Positions 16,518 through 23,734 of a stretch of DNA of 36,221 nucleotides are shown here, in pieces (within the stretch, counting starts at the first letter, position 1; the number at the start of each line of letters is the position of its first letter). Location of the stretch: NCBI RefSeq assembly GCF_009873495.1, contig NZ_CP046714.1:1-36221 (forward strand), written 5' to 3'. The notes under the pieces are model-generated. The model did not search any database, was not told the origin of the DNA, and saw nothing but the letters and a program-made list of their open reading frames with translations. This DNA comes from Nostoc sp. ATCC 53789. GTDB lineage: Bacteria > Cyanobacteriota > Cyanobacteriia > Cyanobacteriales > Nostocaceae. The translations under genes were made by a program, and so were the position numbers.

Positions 16518-16589
16518 TATCCCGACGAACTGGGAGACGCTTCGCTTAGAGCGGGTGGTGTGGGGAATGTAAATCAAAAAATACATTGC

Positions 16590-16665
16590 GGGTTTTGGAG
16601 CTATGCCGGAACAAAGCCACTCATCAGACAGACAGGATCATCGCCCGGCATACACTCCAAAACCC
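16590..16665. repeat. Long imperfect inverted repeat
   Basis: GGGTTTTGGAG (16590-16600) plus ATGCCGG (16603-16609) pair with CCGGCAT (16645-16651) plus CTCCAAAACCC (16655-16665). This gives 18 paired bases with a small asymmetric bulge (2 against 3 bases) and a 35-base loop. It is not linked to a gene end. Possible roles are a single-strand origin, a recombination site or a transcription terminator. Confidence 0.7.
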
Positions 16666-16803
16666 CCTCTTTCATTAGGACTAGCCCCGACCGAGCAGTA
16701 TTGAGTGTGCAACATCAGCGCCAAAAACGCTTGTAAACAAGAACTCTTAACTTTACAGCGTCTACGCGTTTACATCTGTAGACATGAGAGATTCGGGTGC
16801 GAG

Positions 16804-17010
16804 TCAAAGATAAGAATCCACAAGTTTCCCCTGAGTTGACCACTTCTCATCTAGAAGGCGACAAGCGACATAAACAACATTTTGAGGATTGCGCTTGTGT
16901 CTTCCATTCGTACCCCAGGAACGAACAGTATAATCACCTTGATAACCTAAAACAAGTGCTAGCTCGTCGTAAGTTAACTGCCACTTTTTCTTAAATTCTA
17001 TTGGGTGCAT
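16804..17010 (-). CDS. Small conserved plasmid protein, twin copy 1
   Basis: A 68-residue protein starting MHPIEFKKKWQLTYDELALVL. The start at 17010 is supported by AGGTG seven bases upstream. A GTG three codons earlier is possible. The segment YDELALVLGYQGDYTVRSW has the spacing of a helix-turn-helix, with the second helix at YTVRSWG. The rest is basic. It is about 80 percent identical at DNA level to the gene at 17062, clearly a tandem duplication. I do not recognise the family. A DNA-binding regulator is a reasonable guess. Confidence 0.6.
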   Translation of the reverse strand: MHPIEFKKKWQLTYDELALVLGYQGDYTVRSWGTNGRHKRNPQNVVYVACRLLDEKWSTQGKLVDSYL

Positions 17011-17061
17011 AGTATTCACCTATTTCAAGTAATTAATTAGCAGAGACGCAAAGAGAAATTA

Positions 17062-17268
17062 TCAAAGGTAAGAATCTATAACTTTCCCCTCAGATGACCA
17101 TTTTTCATCTAGAAGGCGACAAGCAACATAAGCAACTTTTTGAGGGTTGCGCCTGTGCCCTCCATTTATCCCCCAGCAACGGACAGTGAAATCATTTTCG
17201 TAACCTAAGACAAGTGCTAGCTCGTTGTAAGTTAATTGCCACTTTTTCTTAAATTCTATTGGGTGCAT
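17062..17268 (-). CDS. Small conserved plasmid protein, twin copy 2
   Basis: A 68-residue protein, MHPIEFKKKWQLTYNELALVL onward, paralogous to the gene at 16804. I choose ATG 17268 because similarity to the twin starts there and a GAGG lies upstream. An extended frame to 17301 adds eleven unrelated residues. The DNA-recognition-like region differs at several positions (NDFTVRCWGINGGHRR against GDYTVRSWGTNGRHKR). The two copies may therefore have diverged in target. It lies downstream of, and on the same strand as, the membrane ATPase gene, separated by only 69 bp. Confidence 0.6.
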   Translation of the reverse strand: MHPIEFKKKWQLTYNELALVLGYENDFTVRCWGINGGHRRNPQKVAYVACRLLDEKWSSEGKVIDSYL

Positions 17269-17337
17269 AAATGTAAATTCCTCACTATTTTTAATCGACA
17301 AAGTTTTTAGGTTTTGTGACTGACGAGAAATATTTAT

Positions 17338-18795
17338 CTAACGAGCGCTAATAAATCTGAGCAAGCTATCAGGATAAAACCAGTCTGGAACTGTGACGCG
17401 CTTCGATTCAATTAGATTTCCGTCGTCATCATAAAGACCACTGATCTCAGCATGATTTAGAGGTACGCGACCGTTCTTTGACTTGCGCTTTATTTGGATA
17501 GTTTCGCTTTGCCTTAAATCATTAAAGCCCTCAGCATTACCAGAAGCGGCATTAGTAAAAGCATGAGAAATACAAACTAGATATTCGGCAGCCTTGCGAA
17601 CGTCAGTAAGTGAATGTCTCACAAATTTTTTGACTGATTCTTTACAATCATCTTGCAGAGAAAGCTGTGTTAATTCATCCCAAAGTGTTTGAATAGGGGT
17701 GTCGTTTTCTGTGCGGTCACTCCAACGTTGAACAGCTTCATCCATTGCCTCACCAATAGCTAAATAATCGTTACGTTCGCCGATTAATTCTGGCTCTAAA
17801 GGTATCAACAACTTCCAAGCTTTGGCTCTGTTCTTATGTCCATGAGCGTCAACGATTGATGTAATATTCCAATCAAAAATCGCCTTCCTAGACATAATAA
17901 TTGATGCCGCAAAACTGCTTTTACCACTACCTTGACCCCCTAGCACCCAAACTGGTTTTGTTGATTCGATGACATCCCATAGCCAGCCGCCCTCATGATT
18001 TTTCAATAGTTGAACTAATTCTTGGGCGGTCGTTCCTTGTGGAGCCGATACTTTTTCACTACTGGGATTGATGTTTTCTGCGTCCGCTTTACGCTTATCT
18101 CTTCTGTTTTCAGCGATGGATTTGTCAGCTACGGAGTCAGCGACCGCGAACTGTTTTTTAGTATTATCAAACTGTAAATCTTCAAGCTCTGACTGACGCT
18201 GATACTGTTGCTGCAATTCCTCAAGAGAGATATAGCGTTCTTGCACTAACAGATTATCAGCGCGTCTGTCGATGTCCTTCTTATGCTTATCTTCAATCCG
18301 TGCTGATTCATGTGACTGCAAATCACGCTCAGTCCTAGTAATTAAACCTTGGCGCTTAATAGCTGTCTTAAAATATTCCAGACGTTGAAAACTTGACTCG
18401 TTATCAATCTCATCTTTTGCAGCCCAGCAGTAATAACCCATCCAGACAAAAGCGGGTGCGACTAATAACCACAGGCTAGGATTCTCTGATGGAGCCAAAT
18501 CGTTAGTAATGAAAGCACCGTCAGGGAGAGATACAACATCATTAAACTGTCGTGACTTCCATACTTCTGTAAGCAATCTGTACTTGAAACGACAGTATTT
18601 GTTATCAAGCGCCGATTGTGATTTTGCGGTTTTTTTATAGTACTTCCCAAATGTCCGTTTATTCGCGGTAGTAGGACAAAATCGCACTTCAGTAAACTGA
18701 TAAGGGTGCGGTGTCTGCCCGTAATAATAAGCGCTGAAAAGCCCCAGAAGTAAAGCGGTAACAGCACCAATTTTCAGTAGGGATTGAGCCTTCAT
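17338..18795 (-). CDS. Membrane-anchored P-loop ATPase (possible DNA translocase)
   Basis: A 485-residue protein. Transmembrane helix 1 covers about residues 7-24 and helix 2 about 107-124, with some 80 residues between them that should face the periplasm. A long charged coiled coil (about 135-245) follows, then an ATPase domain: Walker A LGGQGSGKSS (285-294) and Walker B IQTLWDELTQ (Asp373, Glu374). The C-terminal part has ISHAFTNAASGNAEGFNDLR and AEISGLYDDDGNLI. The two-helix anchor followed by a P-loop motor recalls coupling proteins of conjugation and FtsK/HerA-like translocases, but I cannot name a family. Its start overlaps the previous gene by 4 bp (ATGA). It is the last gene of a six-gene minus-strand run. 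Confidence 0.75.
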   Translation of the reverse strand: MKAQSLLKIGAVTALLLGLFSAYYYGQTPHPYQFTEVRFCPTTANKRTFGKYYKKTAKSQSALDNKYCRFKYRLLTEVWKSRQFNDVVSLPDGAFITNDLAPSENPSLWLLVAPAFVWMGYYCWAAKDEIDNESSFQRLEYFKTAIKRQGLITRTERDLQSHESARIEDKHKKDIDRRADNLLVQERYISLEELQQQYQRQSELEDLQFDNTKKQFAVADSVADKSIAENRRDKRKADAENINPSSEKVSAPQGTTAQELVQLLKNHEGGWLWDVIESTKPVWVLGGQGSGKSSFAASIIMSRKAIFDWNITSIVDAHGHKNRAKAWKLLIPLEPELIGERNDYLAIGEAMDEAVQRWSDRTENDTPIQTLWDELTQLSLQDDCKESVKKFVRHSLTDVRKAAEYLVCISHAFTNAASGNAEGFNDLRQSETIQIKRKSKNGRVPLNHAEISGLYDDDGNLIESKRVTVPDWFYPDSLLRFISAR

Positions 18796-19385
18796 GACTT
18801 GGATTTGTGGATGCCGTAAACAACACCACCTGCCACTAATGCACCCACCAAAAACACAATAGTTTTGTCTGATTCTGGCAGACGGTTAAAGTCTTCTACA
18901 GTTGCTTTGATGTTGTCATAAGTCTTGTGTGAGTTCTGCATTGTGGTGTAAAAATCGCCGATGGCAGTCCACAAAATGAAACATCCGAATATTGTTTGAA
19001 AGAGAAATTTTATCGCCTTGTCCATGTCCGTAAAAACCCATCCTTCAGGAGACTTGTTTACGGTGAACTCCAATAAATCACGATTAACTATTTGATTAAT
19101 TCCCAACACAATAGCGACCGCAGGCAGTAGCCCCGCCGAGCCTGTAGCTATTACTAAATACTTAGCCAAGCAATAGGAAGTAACACCCCAGCCGCAGGAT
19201 TCAATACCTTTGAGAACAGCGCGACTGCGATTAAGCTTTTCAATTTCCTTGGTTTTGAATCTTCTAATAGCTTCTTGTTCATCCTGCGTAAACGCAGTAT
19301 CAGGAAAGTCTTCGTAGAAGCGTGATTGTTCAGTGTCCCCGTCTTGCAATTCGGTGTCAAGTTCATCTAACATTGTTGTCATCAC
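18792..19385 (-). CDS. Hypothetical membrane protein in the ATPase operon
   Basis: A 197-residue protein with a charged N-terminal third (TQDEQEAIRRFKTKEIEKLN). Hydrophobic segments lie at about 58-95 (YCLAKYLVIATGSAGLLPAV region) and 128-145 (FLFQTIFGCFILWTAIG), with another at the C-terminus (TIVFLVGALVAGGVVYGI, about 175-192). No known family is recognised. The stop overlaps the ATPase start by 4 bp, so the two are translationally coupled and probably sit together in the membrane. Confidence 0.65.
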   Translation of the reverse strand: MMTTMLDELDTELQDGDTEQSRFYEDFPDTAFTQDEQEAIRRFKTKEIEKLNRSRAVLKGIESCGWGVTSYCLAKYLVIATGSAGLLPAVAIVLGINQIVNRDLLEFTVNKSPEGWVFTDMDKAIKFLFQTIFGCFILWTAIGDFYTTMQNSHKTYDNIKATVEDFNRLPESDKTIVFLVGALVAGGVVYGIHKSKS

Positions 19386-19440
19386 TAACTTTGATTTCCC
19401 CTACTGAGCGCTTACTTAGTAGGGGATTTAACTATGCTGA

Positions 19441-20088
19441 TTACTCGAAAATCGTAGAAACAGCAGTACGGAACGCTTGGACTAACTTGTTAGTTGTGAA
19501 TGACTTACGAGGTACTAAATCAAGGTCTGAACCTTCGCCATAAGTCAGTAGGTGTTTAGCTTTCTCCATCTCATAAGTCCTATCAGCGTCTAGCTGTGCC
19601 TTCACGGGTCGGGCTAACTGCGATTTAGCAGCCGCCAGATGGTCAACCTTACTCATGTGATAGTCGATGTAAGCCTTGAGCTTAACTAGGTCGATGCTTT
19701 CTCTGTAGCGCTGATTCTCTAGTGTGCGGTCGCTGGACAGCTTCAATCCGATTTCTGAGCGCTCATGACCGTACTTTAAATTTGCGATCGTCAAATCAGC
19801 AGATGTCTTATCAATGGCAATACCAGACGCACCAGCTTGCTTGTAAATCTCTGCAAGTCCTTTGTTGTACTCCTCAGTACCCTTGATGAACGCTGACAGG
19901 TTATCTGTGATGTAGGGCATGATGGTTAAGATGCGCTCACCCTCGTTGCCCATTTCCCCCACTTTGGTCAGCGCTGCATCATCGCCATTGATGCAACCCA
20001 TGATTAAGCTATCAGCAACGCCTAATTTCTCAGCCCTTGCTTTCAGTTTTCTGCCGTACTTACTGACGATATTCTTGATATGTTTCAC
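19441..20088 (-). CDS. Hypothetical helical protein in the ATPase operon
   Basis: A 215-residue soluble-looking protein, predicted mostly alpha-helical with many charged residues. The first 20 residues are basic (KHIKNIVSKYGRKLKARAEK). The middle (YIDYHMSKVDHLAAAKSQLA) looks like coiled coil. No catalytic motif, signal peptide or membrane helix is visible. The start lies inside the end of the preceding small membrane protein gene (29 bp overlap). Function unknown. A structural or scaffold role with its membrane neighbours is a guess. Confidence 0.62.
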   Translation of the reverse strand: MKHIKNIVSKYGRKLKARAEKLGVADSLIMGCINGDDAALTKVGEMGNEGERILTIMPYITDNLSAFIKGTEEYNKGLAEIYKQAGASGIAIDKTSADLTIANLKYGHERSEIGLKLSSDRTLENQRYRESIDLVKLKAYIDYHMSKVDHLAAAKSQLARPVKAQLDADRTYEMEKAKHLLTYGEGSDLDLVPRKSFTTNKLVQAFRTAVSTIFE

Positions 20089-20257
20089 GTTTTTGACTCC
20101 TGTATGTGCAACATTCCGTCATAAACCATTGAGAGAGGGGAGCCGCGAGTGCAATTATCAACGGTATCCCCACAAGCCCAATCAACAAATGCTTGTAAGT
20201 GAGCTTGCCTCCTGCCTTAATCGATGATTCCGGCGAAAGATAACGCGAGGTCTGCAA
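20060..20257 (-). CDS. Small single-span membrane protein
   Basis: A 65-residue protein with one clear membrane helix (LLIGLVGIPLIIALAAPLSQ, about residues 24-43) and a short charged tail with two cysteines (CC). It overlaps the upstream gene by 41 bp and the downstream gene by 29 bp, which is long for real overlaps. The true start may be a TTG further in. An AGGAGG lies just after the upstream stop, although no standard start is ideally spaced from it. It is the same-strand neighbour of other membrane proteins, which supports it being real. Confidence 0.5.
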   Translation of the reverse strand: MQTSRYLSPESSIKAGGKLTYKHLLIGLVGIPLIIALAAPLSQWFMTECCTYRSQKRETYQEYRQ

Positions 20258-20873
20258 ACTGGCTTTTGTAGTCCAGGGCGGTCGCCTCCATCGCTTGCTT
20301 GATTTGGGTCAGTTCACTGCCAGCAACCGAGTCCATCTCTGCGAGTGTCTGCCTGATTTCGTCAGCTTTGCGTCGGATTTTGGATACTTCTTGATTTTTG
20401 AATTCTCTTGCAAAGTGGACGAGGGCGTTAAAAATCGCCTCGTTCAACTCTTTTCTGGATGCGAAGGTAGAAGCGATAGACACTGTAATCTGTTTCACAT
20501 CCGCCGCTTTGAGTTCAATTCCCGCACCTTGTGCAATGTCTGCAACGAGGGCTTGCTTTTCCTGCTCAGTCAGCACAATCTGATTCTCTGACTCTTGCAC
20601 GGTCAGCGCCCCTGTTTGAAGATCAGTCTCTTGCTGTTCTTCTTCTGCCTCTACTGTCAAGGTTTCTTCAATGGGTTCATCAGTTACAGATAATTGGCTT
20701 GTCGATTTGACTTTGAGATAGTCAACGGCTTGGCTCAATTGGTCTTTGGTGGGATTGTCAAGGTCATCGCACTCGACAGCGATCGCTGCCGTTGTGTAAT
20801 CGTCCTTGGTAAATCCTTGATAACCTTGTTTGTACAAACGAGCGCGGACGTTATTAGTAAATTTGTCAGACAT
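20217..20873 (-). CDS. Hypothetical acidic coiled-coil protein
   Basis: A 218-residue protein. The N-terminal domain (NNVRARLYKQGYQGFTKDDY to about residue 55) is compact. A low-complexity acidic linker follows (EAEEEQQETDLQTG). The C-terminal half is helical with repeated charged heptads (RRKADEIRQTLAEMD). AAGGAG precedes the ATG on the minus strand at good spacing. It begins 12 bp after the previous gene. I do not recognise the family. The layout would suit an adaptor linking DNA or protein at the N-terminus to a filament or complex. Confidence 0.62.
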   Translation of the reverse strand: MSDKFTNNVRARLYKQGYQGFTKDDYTTAAIAVECDDLDNPTKDQLSQAVDYLKVKSTSQLSVTDEPIEETLTVEAEEEQQETDLQTGALTVQESENQIVLTEQEKQALVADIAQGAGIELKAADVKQITVSIASTFASRKELNEAIFNALVHFAREFKNQEVSKIRRKADEIRQTLAEMDSVAGSELTQIKQAMEATALDYKSQFADLALSFAGIID

Positions 20874-20885
20874 GATGATTGCTCC

Positions 20886-21395
20886 TTATTTGACTAGTGT
20901 TAAAACTTTTGTGTTTGTGGATTTCATCGGTTGCGAACGTTTGTTGATTGCCCATTTAGCAGCGACAAACGCAACAAGCGCTAAATCTTTGCAGTGGTAA
21001 ATATTTTCAGCGCTGAAAGATAGTTCAGCACGTTCAAACCAGTAATAAGGAGTGCTACGCGGTACGTCGTCAAGATTGATTTTTAGATGCTCTGCAAGAA
21101 GCTTTAAGAACTCTCCCCCCTGATATTGAGCATCCATTTCATAGAAATGTCTGAATGCTTGCCAGCGTTCACTAAACCCCTCACCCCGACCTGTAAAGCT
21201 GCCGTAGCGCCGTTTAAATCCGGCGAATGTCTCAACTATCTTGTTCGCGTCACTACTCAGTACGCTGAAATTAAAATGCTGTTTCAAAGTAGCCACCACT
21301 CGATACCAAGTGATATCAGCAATCTCTTTTCCTAACTCACGCTCGTAAATTTGTTTTAGCTGATGATACTTAGCGATATACTGTTTCGTTGCCAC
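20886..21395 (-). CDS. Hypothetical protein, first gene of the ATPase operon
   Basis: A 169-residue soluble protein with many aromatic residues (TWYRVVATLKQHFNFSVL, FKRRYGSFTGRGEGFSERW, STPYYWFERAELSFS). No known motif is seen. It starts after a 327-bp gap that holds tandem 13-bp repeats, so it probably begins the transcript that runs to the ATPase gene at 17338. The C-terminus is basic. Function unknown. Confidence 0.62.
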   Translation of the reverse strand: MATKQYIAKYHQLKQIYERELGKEIADITWYRVVATLKQHFNFSVLSSDANKIVETFAGFKRRYGSFTGRGEGFSERWQAFRHFYEMDAQYQGGEFLKLLAEHLKINLDDVPRSTPYYWFERAELSFSAENIYHCKDLALVAFVAAKWAINKRSQPMKSTNTKVLTLVK

Positions 21396-21722
21396 ATTAA
21401 CCCCTAGCTATTACTTAGGTGTGTATAAAATCGATGCGTATTCCGAATGCGTCCAAGGTTTTTGATGTATGCAATTAGCTGAAAAGGGGTATTTGGTACG
21501 ACCCGCTAGCTGAAACCTATCAATAACTCTGAAAAATAACTCTGAAAAATTTCAAAGTATGTTTTTTCGTCGGCTATAATCACGCAATAACAAGCCTTGC
21601 CAGAGTTTCTGATATATTGACAAAATTCCTTTTACCCCCGTAAAAGCGCCCCTTTTCGACTAGTTGACGCGCTTGTAACTTTGCTTTTGAACGTTTTGCG
21701 CGGTGGTAGATGTTACCAAGGG
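21396..21722. promoter_or_regulatory. Control region between the two halves of the minus-strand cluster
   Basis: There is no gene in this stretch. AATAACTCTGAAA occurs twice in direct tandem (21522-21534 and 21535-21547). It overlaps ATCAATAAC at 21519-21527, a 9-mer also present in the palindromic operator at 22851-22868. These are the likely binding sites for a regulator of the gene at 20886-21395 and those after it. No textbook promoter is obvious by eye. Confidence 0.4.
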
Positions 21723-21995
21723 TTAGAACAAACTCAGCTGTATTGAGTTGTGATTTATCTCTGCTGTGTGCTGTTTATATAAGCTCGGCACTTCGTAGCA
21801 GCGCCTTAGCACTTTGTCACGATTGAGCTTTAAGTCAGCACTTTTAGACTGACGCGGTAAAGGACGGAAATAATATTGTGTGTGGTTGATACTGTCACTG
21901 CTTGTTAAATATCTGTACAGGGTTCCATTAATCCAGTAAGTTTTGCTCTGGCTCAATAGCGTGACGCATCCTACAAGCTCTTTATCAATCATCAT
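21723..21995 (-). CDS. Small hypothetical protein
   Basis: A 90-residue basic protein starting MMIDKELVGCVTLLSQSKTY. I choose ATG 21995 because GGGAG lies six bases upstream. A longer frame starting at 22013 would overlap the previous gene further. The sequence NGTLYRYLTSSDSINHTQYY and following residues look like a small beta-rich fold. There is no membrane helix. It overlaps the end of the upstream membrane protein gene by 11 bp. Confidence 0.5.
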   Translation of the reverse strand: MMIDKELVGCVTLLSQSKTYWINGTLYRYLTSSDSINHTQYYFRPLPRQSKSADLKLNRDKVLRRCYEVPSLYKQHTAEINHNSIQLSLF

Positions 21996-22497
21996 TTTTA
22001 TCTCCCGCGACACACGCGCCCGTCAAGCTTGCACCCAAGAAGACTGCTATAGAGGCGATGGCGCTTCCTTCAAAAATTTTGGCGTTGTAGATCCATGTGG
22101 GTTGATATTGGTCGCCTCTACTTTCCTCAATGCGGTCAACGCCGTGACAAAAGATAGTACCAACAACCATAAAGCTAGTAGTTAGTAAGCTCAAAATTGC
22201 TACTTCTGATGCTGCATCGAGTATGAATGAGTTAATCTTTTTACGCCAATTCTTCACACGGCGAATGTGCATTACTGGCTTTTGTTCTAGATATGAATGC
22301 CACTCTTGATCAGTAAAATTCGTGGGCTTGTAATCATAGGATTCGTGTTCATAAAGTAATTCGCCTACTGCTTGGATTGCGTCGCCTAGCATCACATCTG
22401 GGGAGTATTCCAATTGGCTGAATTCCTCAGAATCTCGAATTTCTCTGAGCCAGCGATCTATTGCTTCTAACCTTCGTAATTGATTTTGGTGGAGCAT
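21985..22497 (-). CDS. Hypothetical membrane protein, two C-terminal helices
   Basis: A 170-residue protein. The first 88 residues are soluble, acidic and helical. Membrane helices follow at about 97-117 (SEVAILSLLTTSFMVVGTIF) and 143-164 (EGSAIASIAVFLGASLTGAC). It starts six bases after the stop of the 22504-22734 gene. No family is recognised. It adds to the concentration of membrane proteins in this cluster. Confidence 0.62.
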   Translation of the reverse strand: MLHQNQLRRLEAIDRWLREIRDSEEFSQLEYSPDVMLGDAIQAVGELLYEHESYDYKPTNFTDQEWHSYLEQKPVMHIRRVKNWRKKINSFILDAASEVAILSLLTTSFMVVGTIFCHGVDRIEESRGDQYQPTWIYNAKIFEGSAIASIAVFLGASLTGACVAGDKNDD

Positions 22498-22503
22498 AAA
22501 TCC

Positions 22504-22734
22504 TTATCCTTCTTTTTGTTTATTTCTGTGGACTTTGAATTGCTTACAAGCCCACTCAAAGCTGTAGTTGAGAGTGTCTGCAACCGCTTCCCATTCCTCA
22601 AGATTCATTGCTTGCAGGATGCTTGCGTCTACAGTCTGTGTCCATCTTTTGAAAGCGACAGTTGCCCAAGTTCCATTGATTTCTGAGATTTGCCACCAAA
22701 CTGAAAAAGGCAACTTTTTAATATCGATATCCAT
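22504..22734 (-). CDS. Small hypothetical protein, first gene of the minus-strand cluster
   Basis: A 76-residue protein rich in tryptophan (LPFSVWWQISEINGTWATVA, NLEEWEAVADTL, FEWACKQF). No recognised motif and no membrane helix. It begins the minus-strand cluster, and its upstream region (22735-22870) is shared with the divergent XRE regulator gene. It is therefore likely to be controlled by that regulator. Confidence 0.55.
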   Translation of the reverse strand: MDIDIKKLPFSVWWQISEINGTWATVAFKRWTQTVDASILQAMNLEEWEAVADTLNYSFEWACKQFKVHRNKQKEG

Positions 22735-22850
22735 AGTTGGTCTATGTAGTTTTCAAGGTTCAAACACGCACAATTCCCGCGACCGCAGATATAGAGCGGA
22801 CGCTATGCAGATAACCTGTGTTCGTAGCTAAATAATCGTGTTCGCCTGAG

Positions 22851-22868
22851 TTATTGACGCATCAATAA
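22851..22868. promoter_or_regulatory. Palindromic operator overlapping the regulator promoter
   Basis: TTATTGA-CGCA-TCAATAA is a perfect 7-bp inverted repeat with a 4-bp centre. It covers the -35 box of the promoter for the XRE gene (TTGACG at 22854-22859) and lies in the divergent gap, so a bound repressor would block that gene and could act on the minus-strand cluster as well. Confidence 0.6.
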
Positions 22869-22883
22869 CCCAGGCACTATGAT
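22854..22883 (+). promoter_or_regulatory. Candidate sigma-70-type promoter for the XRE/rep operon
   Basis: TTGACG (22854-22859) and TATGAT (22878-22883) are separated by 18 bp, close to consensus. A start of transcription near 22890 would give a leader of about 110 bases before the regulator ATG at 23000. The -35 box is inside the palindrome at 22851-22868. Confidence 0.6.
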
Positions 22884-22999
22884 ATTAGTACAGGATGAGT
22901 TGTAATGTCAAGATAGCTGACCATAAAAAGCTAGCCGACAATTGCAAGCTTAACTGGCATAGTGTTAAATGGGAGTCTGATAATACCAGACACGTTGCC

Positions 23000-23209
23000 A
23001 TGCCAGTTCGTAACACTGTGAGGAGGTTTATTGAAGAAAAGCTCAAAATCACACGCTATCAATTTATGAAAGAGACGGGACTATCAAAAACCACAGTGTA
23101 CGCGCTGTGCGACAATTCTGAGCAAATACCCAATGGAATGGCACTTAACAAAATCTGTGACTGTTATAAAGTCCAGCCCTGTGAGTTATTGGAATGGAGC
23201 GAGGATTAA
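23000..23209 (+). CDS. XRE-family helix-turn-helix regulator
   Basis: A 69-residue Cro/C1-type DNA-binding protein: MPVRNTVRRFIEEKLKITRY, then FMKETGLSKTTVYALCD (the helix-turn-helix), ending CDCYKVQPCELLEWSED, which is the typical close of the small HTH family (PF13443-like). I choose the ATG at 23000 because the family starts there. An upstream in-frame ATG at 22895 lies too close to the predicted transcription start. It is the probable repressor of its own promoter and of the divergent minus-strand genes, and lies upstream of the replication genes. Compare phage-like plasmid copy or transfer switches. Confidence 0.82.
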   Translation: MPVRNTVRRFIEEKLKITRYQFMKETGLSKTTVYALCDNSEQIPNGMALNKICDCYKVQPCELLEWSED

Positions 23210-23239
23210 GCGATTGCGTACAAAAAAAAAGGAGGTAAT

Positions 23240-23452
23240 TTGACCCAAGAAAAACAGCCAAGCGACGGTATAAAGCGCTCCAAGGGCAAATTTGACCCAT
23301 TAAAAGAAACTAGGCAATGGTCAGCCGCAGTATCGGAGGAACGCTGTAAAAGAATAGCCAGGAACACTTTTAAGCGGTTGGTCGAAATCATCGACACAGA
23401 AGACGAACCTCTACCAATTGTTTGTATTTTTGAGGACTACCCAGATGACTGA
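23240..23452 (+). CDS. Small hypothetical protein upstream of rep
   Basis: A 70-residue protein starting at TTG 23240, supported by GGAGG at 23231-23235. It has a basic first half (TQEKQPSDGIKRSKGKFDPL, then SEERCKRIARNTFKRLVEII) and an acidic end (DTEDEPLPIVCIFEDYPDD). It overlaps the next gene by 8 bp. It could be a replication accessory or copy-control protein, given its place between the regulator and rep. No family is recognised. Confidence 0.55.
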   Translation: MTQEKQPSDGIKRSKGKFDPLKETRQWSAAVSEERCKRIARNTFKRLVEIIDTEDEPLPIVCIFEDYPDD

Positions 23453-23684
23453 GACAGCAACCCAAATACCACTAACTGCATTACTCCCCATGCTGACAGC
23501 TATCAGCGAACGGGACTATCCACGTTTTAAAGAGCTTGAGATTGATTTTGCTTCTATTCACGGTGTAGAGGTGTGGGAGGATGTTTTTAATTTTCGTCTC
23601 AAGCCAGCACTGGATAAGGACTCTGACCGTTGGCTGTTAATTCAAAAATGTAGCAAGGGCTTCACAGTAAAGGATGTAGCTTGA
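23445..23684 (+). CDS. Small hypothetical protein upstream of rep
   Basis: A 79-residue protein from ATG 23445, overlapping the preceding gene by 8 bp. The sequence (TALLPMLTAISERDYPRFKE, then VWEDVFNFRLKPALDKDSD) looks helical and soluble. Its stop overlaps a 15-codon frame (23684-23731) that ends exactly where the folded leader of rep begins. The function is unknown, but coupling of this gene's translation to rep is plausible. Confidence 0.55.
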   Translation: MTETATQIPLTALLPMLTAISERDYPRFKELEIDFASIHGVEVWEDVFNFRLKPALDKDSDRWLLIQKCSKGFTVKDVA

Positions 23685-23731
23685 TGATGGGAATTGCCAT
23701 ACACCCATTAGGAAAACAGGTTCACAAATGA
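23684..23731 (+). CDS. Possible 15-codon leader peptide
   Basis: The ATG overlaps the previous stop as TGATG, a classic coupling arrangement. The peptide would read MMGIAIHPLGKQVHK and stop three bases before a hairpin. It has no separate ribosome-binding site. It may be chance, but the position suits a translated leader that tunes the structure in front of rep. Confidence 0.25.
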   Translation: MMGIAIHPLGKQVHK

Positions 23732-23734
23732 CGA

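Larger units (their letters stand above)
16330..16803. other. Region upstream of CBASS without intact genes
   Basis: About 470 bp. It carries a nuclease-gene remnant (to 16517) and an imperfect inverted repeat at 16590-16665. A patch of GC-rich Nostocales-type palindromic sequence lies around 16530-16560. It must also carry the CBASS promoter near 16330-16400. No promoter stood out clearly by eye. Confidence 0.5.

Noticed and set aside
17338..22734. Prophage or phage-plasmid structural module
   Set aside because: No capsid, portal, terminase, tail or lysis proteins are recognisable. The cluster is dominated by membrane and coiled-coil proteins.
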